From Salvator merianae (Eukaryota > Chordata > Lepidosauria > Squamata > Teiidae), in NCBI GenBank assembly GCA_003586115.2, contig QVOM02000034.1:107087510-107151509 (forward strand): a stretch of 64,000 bases of DNA, in the 5' to 3' direction. Under the pieces are notes generated by a model, which saw nothing but the letters and a program-made list of their open reading frames with translations, searched no databases and had not been told where the DNA came from. Both the position numbers and the translations under genes were made by a program. This document shows, piece by piece, positions 1-9,433 of the stretch (the stretch's first letter is position 1; each line of letters begins with the position of its first letter).

Positions 1-115
1 GAAGACTTCCAGTGAAAAGGAACTTACCTGCTTGTGTTTGACTTTGCAGTTAGAGACAGGACTCAGAGGAAGCAGCAATGCCAGGGAGGTGGCGGGTCTC
101 AGTCTTGGTTGAGAG

Positions 116-439
116 CACCCAGCAGCAATTTGACTTGGAGCTGGAGGCACCTCCTGGACCAGGGACTGGGCAGGATAGTATTTCTTCAGCCAGGGAGGAG
201 TTTGGTTTTGCAGCCAGAAGAAGCTCATGGGGGGAAGAAGCACCAGGGAACTGGCAGGACAGCCTTTCTTTAGAGGAAGAGACCCAGCAAAGTCTTGCCT
301 TGGAGTCCCAGGCAACACATGGACCAAGAACTTGGCAGGCCACCTTTCTTCAGACATTGAGGAGAGTAGCCATTTGAGTGTGGCTATGCAGCCAGAGGTA
401 CCGGGGACTTGGCAGGACAGCCTTTTTGGTAGTGGAAGG
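116..439. repeat. Tandem repeat, 165-bp unit, two main copies
   Basis: Copies start at 116 (CACCCAGCAGC) and 281 (GACCCAGCAAAG), exactly 165 bp apart. A third copy starts at 848 (CACCCAGCAAAAGCC) beyond the inserted LTR and soon diverges. Each unit also shows two weaker halves of about 80 bp, each holding a phrase like GGGACTTGGCAGGACAGCC. Because 165 is divisible by three, a frame stays open over 78-377, with recurring peptide phrases (TQQQFDLELE then TQQSLALES; GTGQDS, GNWQDS). I do not recognise a protein and treat it as minisatellite-like. Confidence 0.7.
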
Positions 440-842
440 TGTCAGAATATGCAAAGGTCAGAGTGACCATAATCTGATGTGTCCATAATCTAATGTCAGT
501 GAGACCGGCTAGTTTATTGTCAATTTAGATAAAGAGACATCTGCTCTGTTGCCATGCTGACTCAGCAGAGTAATGTCAGATCTCTGATTGGTAGATCTTT
601 GTATATAGGTAATGTATGTATAGCTGTACATTGTTCCATCTGGTTCCATCTGATCTTTTCTGGTTCCATCTGGTTCGTTTCTGACTACATTGCTTACAAG
701 ACTGGCGAAGCACTTTGACTCTGAACCAAGCGAAATAAACCTTCTCTGTGAGAGTATTTTGCCTCCCTGTCTCTTTTCTTTTCTCTTTTCTTCATATGGA
801 CTTCAGTAAGTCTTCCAACGTCTGAATTGTGCTACTCTGACA
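440..842 (+). mobile_element. Solo LTR of an endogenous retrovirus or LTR retrotransposon
   Basis: The 403-bp block begins TGTCAGA and ends TCTGACA, a perfect 7-bp terminal inverted repeat in the standard TG...CA form. It is flanked by 5-bp duplications differing at one base, GAAGG (435-439) and AAAGG (843-847). Inside are a CAAT-like site on the reverse strand (GATTGG, about 586), a TATATA (602-607), three direct copies of GTTCCATCTG (633, 643, 663), an AATAAA signal (734-739) and a pyrimidine-rich tract after it, in U3-R-U5 order on the + strand. No internal coding region is present, so it is a solo LTR left by recombination. It splits the 165-bp tandem repeat, whose sequence resumes directly after the duplication. 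The 5-bp duplication fits several LTR groups, so I leave the family open. Confidence 0.85.
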
Positions 843-2775
843 AAAGGCACCCAGCAAAAGCCTGCCTTGGAGCATTCTCCCCTGACATCTTAACACTTGG
901 AGTGCAAAACAGTTTTTAAATGTCTTGCACCAGCCCTCACTTGCCTAGAAGCTGCTTGAAGTTCTCCTGAACTCTGAGCCAGATGCTCATATACCTTATT
1001 GGCATTACTGTAGATTACGCGGCACCTTCTCCTGGGTCTGGTTCTTCATCCAGATGTTCGGAGCCTTCTCCATCCTCAGTATCACTGGGTCTTGTGTCCC
1101 AAAGCAGCACACATTGGCAGCTCCAGCAGCACTGGCCATCGTTGGTTGAATGGCATCTTCATTTTTTTGGATGTTTTTGATGGTCAATATCCTGACCCCA
1201 AAGAGTCTTCCCACTGCAATGCAAGGAGACCCTCTTTATTGTTCCCTTTTGCCTTGCATACCTTGGAACTATCTTTGACAGATTCTTCCCCCCCCCCCCA
1301 AACCTAAGTCTCTGTACCAAAAAACTGTTTTGGAGCAGAAAAAAAAGGCACACAGAAAAAAAAGATGAGCACAGCAAAAATTGTGCACCATGTTTTTTTG
1401 CACAAAGCAAAAGAAAGAAAGTGTTAATGGAAAGACATACAACAGCACATGCACACATGCAAACCAAAAAAAAGCACTTTACACCCATTTGGAAACCCAG
1501 TCATTCAGTGACCAACCATAGTACAGATACACTACAGCACAAACAAAAACAAGCAAAAACACTCAAAAGCACACAAAACTAGTCAAAGCCCCCTCCAAAA
1601 CACCCACATAAAGCACACCAATGATGCACGCTGTTCCACACACTCCACACTCAAGAGCACACAAAGGTGTACAAAGGCAATCACAAACACTTAATGCTCA
1701 CAAAACCACAGTCAAAAATCACCAAAAAGCTTAAATCCTCACTCAGAAGCCTTTTTCTCAAAAAGAAGCATGCCAAGTACCTTCCTTTCTGCACAAAGAC
1801 AAGTGGGAAAATGGTTACTGAACCATGAAGCAAGCTGCAGAGCTAACCTCTTAGATCAAACTTTTGGCAGCAAAACATGCAATAGTAAGACAGAGATTTG
1901 CCTAATGAGAGGTATAGTTGCAATTTGCTGAATGTGTAGTAGTGAAAAATGTGCTAAGATGAGTCACATTGTAGGAAGTTTACTGCTAAATGCGGACCAG
2001 TGAGCTACTCTTCCTCAGTATGTACCCTGTAGTAATTTTCTTTGACATAATTTATTGTTGCCAAGAGAAACAAACTCACTGCTCCCACTCCTTCACTTAC
2101 ATTAATTTTTTGGCTTTTAGGAGTGTTTTTAATGGTGTTTTTTAGTGGTTGCTCCACTTTGCTGGCTACATAAACTGCTCCCAGTACTGATGGAAGAATT
2201 CTATTTCTTTTGACAGCTGCTGAAGGTAAATGAAGCTTTAAAAAGGGTGGTCAATAAGTGCACTGGTTTTCTGTAGTTATGGAACAGTTGATCTCTTGAT
2301 AGTTGTTGAAGATAAGCAGAGATCTAGGGCTTGAGAGTGTTATGGAAATGCTTGTTATCTGAAAAGTTAGATGTGTTCTGGATGCTACCTTTACTGACGT
2401 AGGACTGTCTCTAAGTGTTCAGGTGCAGTAGCCCGAGGCAACACAAAGGAGCCAACCTGGGGGGCTGGCGGTGAAGGATCATCCTCAGTGGCCAGGCAGG
2501 AGTACAGAGGCAACCCTTTCACAAGTCAGTGTACACTGCAGTCTTAATCCAAGGGACCGTTTTCCTGACCTACGAGGAATGCCTGGCCTGGATTCTGCCT
2601 GTTCTTGTGCTGTTTGCTGTTTCCTTCCTTCATCTGTCCTGCAGTGAGAGAAGGCAAGGTAACCCTTGTGCTCTGCAGCTCCTCCACTATCCTCCTGATG
2701 GCTTTGCCCAGTCCAGATGAAGACCAGCTTGTTTTAACCTCTCCACTTCAGTTTTTCCCTCTGGAAAATAGGCTG
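843..2775. other. Anonymous intron with A/C-rich tract
   Basis: After the third partial copy of the 165-bp repeat (to about 885) there is unassigned sequence. 1,288-1,299 is a run of 12 C. About 1,310-1,740 is strongly A/C-rich on the + strand, with many CACA and CAAAA words and little G or T. No gene or recognised repeat was seen in the rest. Confidence 0.5.
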
Positions 2776-3060
2776 TCAGAATCACCACCCCAGGCCCCAT
2801 TCAGAAAGATCCAGGTAGAGAGACAGCATTTGCTCTACAATACTTCATTTATTGGTAACAGAACACAAAGGGCCTGAAGGGGGCAAGGCATATATTGAAC
2901 TTCCATTCTTGCCTGATTTTTCCCTAATCCCATGAGCTCAGTTTCCCATTGTACCAGGTGTGGTTCTCATAATAATCCTTAGGTTGCCAGACATTTATCT
3001 GCATACCTGAATTAGCCACAGAGAGGGAAAGTAGGATCTGTGAAAAAGGCAGGATCTGGT
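2776..3060. repeat. Duplicated block, copy 1
   Basis: Starts CTGTCAGAATCACCACCC and shares an ordered series of phrases with 3,555-3,750: CATTCAGAA, TCCAGG, AGAGA, GAGCTCA, TTTCCCATTGTAC, CTTAGGTT, CAGACA, GAGGGAAAG, AGGATCT. The copies differ by substitutions and by a stretch of roughly 70 bp present only here. This could be a local segmental duplication or two insertions of an unnamed repeat in the same orientation. Confidence 0.65.
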
Positions 3061-3210
3061 AGCCCTCTCCTTGAACAGTGAACAGGATGTTTGTATTCCA
3101 TGAGATGACCAGAATGATCCAGTCATAAAAACAAGACTAGACGGGACAGCAGGGTAGAATCAGCCATGGTTTGCTGGACATCCGAGGGGCTGCTCGGTTA
3201 GCAAGGCCTT

Positions 3211-3297
3211 GAGTTTCATGACTCTGCAGGGATGCAGCTTCAGCCTCAAGCTGGTTTTCAGGAGGCAGAGGCTGCATCCCTGCAGAATCATGAAATC
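3211..3297. repeat. Long hairpin (inverted repeat)
   Basis: Left arm 3,211-3,247 and right arm 3,262-3,297 are inverted copies of one another with only a few mismatches, including an uninterrupted match of GCTGCATCCCTGCAG. The loop is 14 nt. The structure lies between the two duplicated blocks. It could be a foldback element, a small palindromic duplication or a hairpin precursor; the sequence alone cannot decide. Confidence 0.75.
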
Positions 3298-3554
3298 AGT
3301 CCCTTCCATGATCCTGACCTCTCCTTTGGTGGAATAGTACTCAGGATGGTGAGGGTTGCTGGCCATCCATTACTGGCAGAGTGCTCATAGTTGCTTGAGT
3401 TGTCCCTGATTCATCTGCAGGCCCAATTTTTACTGGCTTGATTGGCCGTGGAAAGCCTTGGCGATCTCAGCAATCATTTGCTCCAGCAAAGACGGAGGTG
3501 ACAATAGTGCTCCCAGAACCTCAGCCGTGTCCTGAACTGGTTGTGTTCTGTTAT

Positions 3555-3750
3555 TCTGTCAGAATCACCACCCATTCAGAAGAATCCAGGCAGAGAAATA
3601 GCATTCCCACCCGATTGTCCCCTGTTCCTATGAGCTCATTTGTTTCCCATTGTACTAGGCATAGTTCTCAAAACAACCCTTAGGTTCCCAGACACTTATA
3701 TGCATGCCAGAATGAACCACAAAGAGGGAAAGCAGGATCTAGAAAGGCCA
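3555..3750. repeat. Duplicated block, copy 2
   Basis: Second, shorter copy of 2,776-3,060 in the same orientation, about 0.78 kb downstream, starting CTGTCAGAATCACCACCC. It lacks the middle segment that in copy 1 reads from TTTGCTCTAC through GGCAAGGCAT. Confidence 0.65.
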
Positions 3751-4448
3751 GCAGACATGGCTCAGACTGAGATACAAAGATGGAAGTGCCGTGGTTTCAG
3801 CCATGGTCATCTTTGTAGGTGGTGGGTGATGTGAGGGGTGCCTGTCCTGGATCCTGCCTGCTTGAGCACTTGCTGTCTGGCATGCATGCACACTTGCCAG
3901 CCAGTGCTGTTGCTGGCTAACTAATGGCACAGGCCCTTTATCGAGAGTCTGCAGGTACTTTGGACACCACCACAGACCCAAAGCAGCCAGCTAAGACTGT
4001 AAAGAAAAATAGCAAGTTGGGGGAAGAAAGATTAAAATTGGGCTATTGCCAGTAGATTTGGGGAACACACCTTAAGTGCCCTTTAATAATACTTAGGAGG
4101 ATGTATAAGGACTGCCGCCTAAAAATAAGATAACCTTGTTGTGAAATAAGCTTTTGTTTATATCCTCAGTTATTTTATTTGCATGCCAGTGATGGTTGTG
4201 GCTAAAAGTTGGGATTTTTTGATTTTATCGTTTAAATAGATTGTATTGAGTTTTTACTGCCCTGATAGTTTGGTGTAGGATGTATAAAAGCAAACAAGCA
4301 AATCATAACTCAGAAGTTGATCATTTCGCAGTCATCAAAATGCTGAGCAAGATGGTCAGATCTAAACTTCTCTGCCCACACTCTGCATTGCACTGCCATT
4401 CCATGTATAACGATTTTATTTTCATCCTACTAAAAATTTACTTATCTT
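3751..4448. other. Anonymous intron
   Basis: No gene, RNA or recognisable repeat was seen. The sequence is AT-rich after about 4,000. Confidence 0.5.
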
Positions 4449-4515
4449 GGCTCTTTCTGCACTAGGCCTTATTTCCAATTATATCCCAGAATAGGGCCCT
4501 GCCAGCCACATGCTA
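4449..4515. mobile_element. Group B MITE, truncated end
   Basis: GGCTCTTTCTGCACTAGG followed by CCTTATTTCC and ATATCCCAGAATAGGGCCC matches the left end of the complete group B elements at 26,454 and 34,249. The right end was not found, so the copy is broken or very diverged. Confidence 0.6.
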
Positions 4516-4959
4516 ATGTGACTTCTGTTTCTAAATGAAATCCACAAGAACTTTCTGGAATATGATTTGTTTTCTCAGGCACCATTGATTTACACTGATA
4601 GACTGTTTTTGCTGTCCTATGCTAGGTAGTCTGGACATGCTATGCCAAACTAGTCCTAACACAGGCCAAAGGCTGTTTGCATGCTGTGTGGCCCATGCAG
4701 CCTAGCTGTGGCAGCTGGTTCTGAAGGCTGGGCCAGTCCTCGGAACTGGTGCTGGAGCCTTCAAAGGCCAGGACTGAAAGTTTCCAGGGGCGGGGGGCTT
4801 TTGGACAGTGCGCTGCTTCTGCCACCAGTTCCGCCACCGCTTCCTGAAGCACCACTGAAAAGGTTCTCCCATCATATTCCAGCCTCTGTAGTCCATGATA
4901 TAGACCCTGTGGATGGCTGCAGACTTTATTATTGAGATCTGGGATGCCGTTTTGGGTGC

Positions 4960-5040
4960 CCTATCCCAGAGGGGCCTGGTGTGCTATAGTCCATGGAATC
5001 ACCTAGAGTCAGACATGACTGAATGACTGGACAACAGCAA
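4960..5040 (+). mobile_element. SINE 3' tail fragment
   Basis: The stretch around AGAGTCAGACATGACTGAAT and CTGGACAACAGCAAG has the character of the 3' body and CAA-rich tail of tRNA-derived SINEs common in squamates. No tRNA-like head is visible upstream. Family assignment is from memory of the motif and is tentative. Confidence 0.45.
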
Positions 5041-5364
5041 GAAAAAAACTGGTCTATGCTTCTTCCTGTATGGATGGAGCATGCTAAGAGGGGGCAAGGC
5101 AGTAGGGGTGAGGTTTCCCACTATCCTGCACCAGCATGCAGACTGGAGGCCACTAGACCCTCTTTCATAGCATGGTATAACATCCATGCAAAAAGGGCTT
5201 GGATCTCTCGTTTGTAGCAGCACTGTCTTACCCCTCCTCATTGCTATTGACTCATATTTATTGACTAGGTCTCATCTCTATGGTGCCTTTTATTTGCATT
5301 GGTAATATTGGCCTCTAGGATTCCCCTCTGGTCCCTGCATTACACAGTGGTTTGCAGAAACCAA

Positions 5365-5870
5365 GGCCCTTTCTGCACTCAGCTGAAGTAAATTAGTGGA
5401 CCGAGAATAGCCTGGCCCTAACTGATCCTGATTCATGGGGAGGTGTGGGTGGTATCAGCGTCATCTGCGCCAGTGGCGCTGATCCAGATTAGCTCATGCC
5501 ATGGCTGCGAAGCTTGCATGAGGTTCATCGACACCCCCCGCCCATGCCTCTGAGGGCTAGGAACAAAAGTTCCTAGCCTTGAGGTCTCTAGGGGGTACTT
5601 TGTAGTCCCAGACATGAGAGGTATGCCTTCTGCATGCCCTCCATGTTCCAGATCAAGGCTGCTCTGCCCCCCTGGTAGACCCAATTAAACAGATCTATCA
5701 GTGATCCGAATTAAGACCTCCTTAATCCGGATCACTCTCTGTCTCATGCAGACAGAGCTGGACTAGTGGGGAGCAGGGCCTCCTAGATCCATATTAATGT
5801 GTGGATCTGGAGGCTTACGTGTGAACTACATGGGCCTTAATCTGGATTAAGGCCCTGAGCAGAAAGATCC
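5365..5870. mobile_element. Group A MITE-like element, complete
   Basis: Begins GGCCCTTTCTGCACTC and ends GAGCAGAAAGATCC, inverted ends of about 13 bp. It is flanked by CCAA (5,361-5,364 and 5,871-5,874); if the element carries one extra C the duplication is CAA. Internal hallmarks shared with other group A copies are a small palindrome (CTAGGAACAAAAGTTCCTAG), GCTCATGCCATGGC, and paired GGATCTGGAGGC and CTTAATCTGGATTAAGGCC words near the right end. There is no coding capacity, so it is non-autonomous. The 3-bp duplications of related copies suggest PIF/Harbinger, by inference. Confidence 0.75.
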
Positions 5871-7060
5871 CCAATCACAGCAAGATATAGCTGTTTTTCC
5901 TCCCTCCCTTCTGTCTCTTGCTGTTGCCAAAACCCATGGGTTGCGAACTGGGAGTGAGGAAGGACATGCTTCGGCTATTATATCAGCCCCTCAGAGTAAA
6001 GGAGGGCATTACAATTTTTCATGTTAGGTCAGAGGGTAGAGGTGTCTCATGTCTCCCATGTAGATCCTAAGGGCTATTTTCTTTTCTTCCCCTAGTGCCA
6101 TTCATTCTGTATCTTCAAGGTGATCCCAAGTGCACTGATTAACACACACACCTATACACACATCTGTTATTTTCCCTCCTTGAATTTTGGCTGATAATGG
6201 CTGGAAATCAGAAATGGCAGTCTTGTACAATACCTTGAATACAATCAGGTTGTTGGATTAATATGATTTCCTATGGCAATTTACTCCATGGCCAAATCAA
6301 TTTCTGAAAGAAATCTGCTTGATTCCAGAGAGGATTGGTGATTTCCCTACGGAGTATCCTACACCTGAATATAAAGTAGACAGCCATTCATTTATCTTGC
6401 TGTTACAGCCTGTTCTGAAATCCTTTCCTCTCCAAATCTCTAGCTGCTGGAGCTGCTACAAAACTGTATAGGAAAAATATACAAAAAAATACACTAATAT
6501 TGGTGCATTGGCAAACTCTTACGATGTTTTTGGTGCATTGTGACACGTTAGGAATACAAAATGTTGTCCATTAACACGTTAATGTTTTTAACCTTTCTTG
6601 GTACTACAGAGAAAGGTGTGCATTGCAACACTGGCTAAGTGTCTCTTTCGGAGCCTCTTCTGTTTCCATTGATGCATGAAAGTTTTTGAATACTGATTAG
6701 GTAGACACTGCAATTTAGTGTAACTCAAAGTTGTACCCTGGTCCACCTTACCATCTGACACCTTATTAATTTCATACCTGTTTTCTAAGAGAGTGTTTTC
6801 GGTGAGTGTAGCAATGACAGATGCCAGTATGCCAGTTTCTTATTTTAGAAATAATTATGACATGTCAATTAGGTTGCTTTCCTCAATCAGGAGATATTGA
6901 ATCATTTTAATTGATGTAGCTGTCTTTGAAGGCATCAGGCTACCTGAGTTAAAGGGGTGGTCAGGTGAAACAATGGTGCTGGAAAAATGAAAGCAATGTT
7001 TGTGGGATCTGTAAGCACAGAGTGATCTTACCACCGCTGCTTTATATTTCTGCTGTTGTA
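5871..7060. other. Anonymous intron
   Basis: No gene or recognised repeat. A short (AC)-rich patch lies near 6,142-6,166. Confidence 0.5.
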
Positions 7061-7063
7061 GCT

Positions 7064-7116
7064 CAGGCAGGGAGCGTTATATTTTACGCTAAACAGGCAG
7101 GGAGCGTTATATTTTA
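7064..7116. repeat. Short direct repeat, 30-bp period
   Basis: The 23-bp word starting CAGGCAGGGAGCGTTATATT occurs at 7,064-7,086 and again, identical, at 7,094-7,116. Only two units are present, so it is a local slippage or duplication product and not an array. Confidence 0.8.
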
Positions 7117-7134
7117 AATATGTTTTAAAGCGTT

Positions 7135-7250
7135 ATATATTTTTATCTTTTTACTATTGTGACCAGTTCTGAACCCATTTGGTGAAGGGCAGGATATAAA
7201 TTCTTAAATAAAAAAATAAATATAAATATAAGTCATAAATAACATTTCTG
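7135..7250 (+). mobile_element. L2/CR1-type LINE 3' tail
   Basis: The run around TTTGGTGAAGGGCAGGATAT, AAATTCTTAAATAAA and AATAAATATAAATATA is the usual sense-strand end of reptile L2-type LINEs (GGCGGGATATAAAT followed by an AAAT-type tail). Only the last ~100 bp remain. Confidence 0.6.
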
Positions 7251-7307
7251 TAAATCGGAAATGCTGTGCAATGGGTTATTGCTGTTTAGTACCTGATGAA
7301 AAATAGT

Positions 7308-7680
7308 GGACTTTTTTGCACCTACCAGCTCGAGTGGTTCTGTCTGCTTGCTGGCCAGGTGCATCCACATTGCTCCACTGGCACAGCTGCCCTGGAGTGG
7401 GATAACTCTTTCCTAGATCGATCCAGCAGTCCTAACAGTCTGCCCAGAAGTGGCTGGATCACTCCTGGGGAAGTGGTTTCACACCCTCTTCTGGGTGTGG
7501 CACTGTGTTTTGGCATGGCTACACCATTGCGGCTGTGCAATTGCACACAGCTGCTGGATTGCCATGGCAGTGTTTGGTCTTTCACCCAATGTTGTTTTGG
7601 ACCTCAGGCTGGCCATTAACACTACAAGCACTACTGGCCTCGTGGGGGGCTAGTTTAGTACTTGTAGTGTGAATGGTTGT
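7308..7680. mobile_element. Group C MITE-like element, diverged
   Basis: Begins GGACTTTTTTGCACCTACC, a diverged form of GGGCCTTTTCACACTTACC, and fades out after TTGTAGTGTGAATGG. Shared internal phrases include CTTCTGGGTGTGGCA and CATGGCAGTG. No flanking duplication is clear. Confidence 0.5.
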
Positions 7681-8891
7681 CACTGTGCTGGATCCTTATC
7701 CGCCTGGTATTGTGTTGATATGCTATTGTTGTACCATACCAGGCTGGCAAGTATGAACAGTCCCCGTGTATCTTTGAAAGTAGGTTTTAAAAGATGCAAA
7801 CTTGCCCTAGTGCAGTAAAGCATTGTGAAGCAGGTATTTCCTTCCACATCCTGAACTGAATCCTCAAGGAACTTCTTTAGCATTAACATAACCAGAGTAC
7901 AAGTGTTACAGATTTCGAGGGTAGGCAGGAAGGAAAGAAAGAAAGAAAATTTACGCAGCTTATAGGTCACGGAGCATAAAAATAATTTTTCCTCTCCTAA
8001 GCAGGCTAGGAATGATGACTCGATGTAAGTCAAAAGGCTTATAACACTATTGGGAGAATGGGGCAGGTGAAAGAAGATTATTGTGTACTAGGAAAGCTAT
8101 AATAAAAACTGTCAGTTCTGTCAATCCATTCTGTCTAAGGTCTATAGAGGATTAAAAAGGATATTGAACATCATGTAACAGCTGTCTTTGATATGGAGGT
8201 GGCCATTTTCGTGGTGAACATCAGTGTGATGTTTTAAAACATCTGTTAAGTTTGGTGTGGTATGAACCATGACTGCTTAGTTTGGTTAGTGTCATGTACA
8301 CAACAGAAGCAGGTTAAATTATAGTGACAACTATTAAAAATGAGTTTTCTACAAGCATTACATGGTATCTGGAAGTATACATACGTATGTCTGCAGAACA
8401 CACACAGAAAATGCTTACATTTGCAGGTATTTTGTATGTATGCTTTAGCGGATAGCAATCTGTACTATATGGACTGCTGTTTGTGTGTGAGATTTTGCAT
8501 TTTTTTCCATTGTGAAATTCAAGAAAATAGACACAGGATTCTCAGGAGGTTCTGATGTAGATAATGAGCATATCTGTGCATCTTCAACAAAAGACCTACA
8601 ATCTGGGTTTCAGGCTCTGCCCTAAGATATGCACACTGAAGGAGGGATCAATCTGTTAGATTTAAGCTCTCACAAGTTCCTCTTATTTCTTTTTGCATTT
8701 CACTCTGCCTGGCTTCTGCCTTAGGTCCAGTCTCCATTTCCATGTTGAGGCGGCTGAATAGTGGCCTGTGCCATTTAACTTCCTTTAACTTCTACTGCTT
8801 CCTTTTCACCTCCAGTGACCCCTTGATACAGTGTAACTGATTCACAGGACTAAGACAGTGAAGATACCACTGCCTTGCTGTTGTAAAGTAA
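7681..8891. other. Anonymous intron
   Basis: No gene or assignable repeat. A weak (GAAA)n patch is at 7,932-7,949. Confidence 0.5.
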
Positions 8892-9433
8892 GGTCCTTTC
8901 TGCACTTACCTGTGCTCAATCGGAATCAGTGGGTTTGGAATAGCCTGGCCCATTGATCTCAATCACAGAACGACATGGGTGGGATCAGCACTGTCGGCAT
9001 CACGGCTCTAATCCCAATCAGTTCCATGTTGCAGCACTGCCGCTTTGAAGTGCCCATGGGCTTCAAGGCTGGACACAGAGGTTCCTAGCCTTGGGAGGTT
9101 CCTTGCCTTGGGGGCTTCTGAGGACGGCATTTCGGGGCACAATTTGGTGAACTGCCAGAGTCGCTTCTTTGAAGTCCTGAACGTGGAGACATGCCTCTGC
9201 ACAGCAGATGTCCTTGTTTGGAATTAGGGCCTCCTAATTGTGACTTAAGCATGACTACCAGTATTCCTGATCTGGAGCCTCCTGACAGGGATTGCACTCT
9301 GTCAAAAGCAGACAGAGCATTGCAGTGGGGGGGGGGGGCTGCATAAGATCAGTATTAACGTGCAGATCTATGTGGCCTAGAACGTTATTATGTGAACCTT
9401 TAATCCTGGTGAAGAATCCATGCAGAAAGGGTC
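8892..9433. mobile_element. Group A MITE-like element, complete
   Basis: Begins GGTCCTTTCTGCACTTACC and ends ATGCAGAAAGGGTC, with 3-bp duplications TAA at 8,889-8,891 and 9,434-9,436. TAA is the classic PIF/Harbinger target. A 13-base G run sits at 9,326-9,338. The interior has the group A phrases AGGTTCCTAGCC, CAGACAGAGC and ATTAACGTGCAGATC. No open reading frame for a transposase. Confidence 0.78.

Noticed and set aside
3160..3366. Antisense frame with a Cys-rich look (MILQGCSLCLLK)
   Set aside because: The frame crosses the hairpin, so the two halves are inverse copies of one another; no homology recognised.
7064..7116. Two identical 23-bp repeats with a 7-bp spacer, reminiscent of a CRISPR unit
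   Set aside because: Only two units, spacer too short, and a eukaryotic intron. Simple local duplication.
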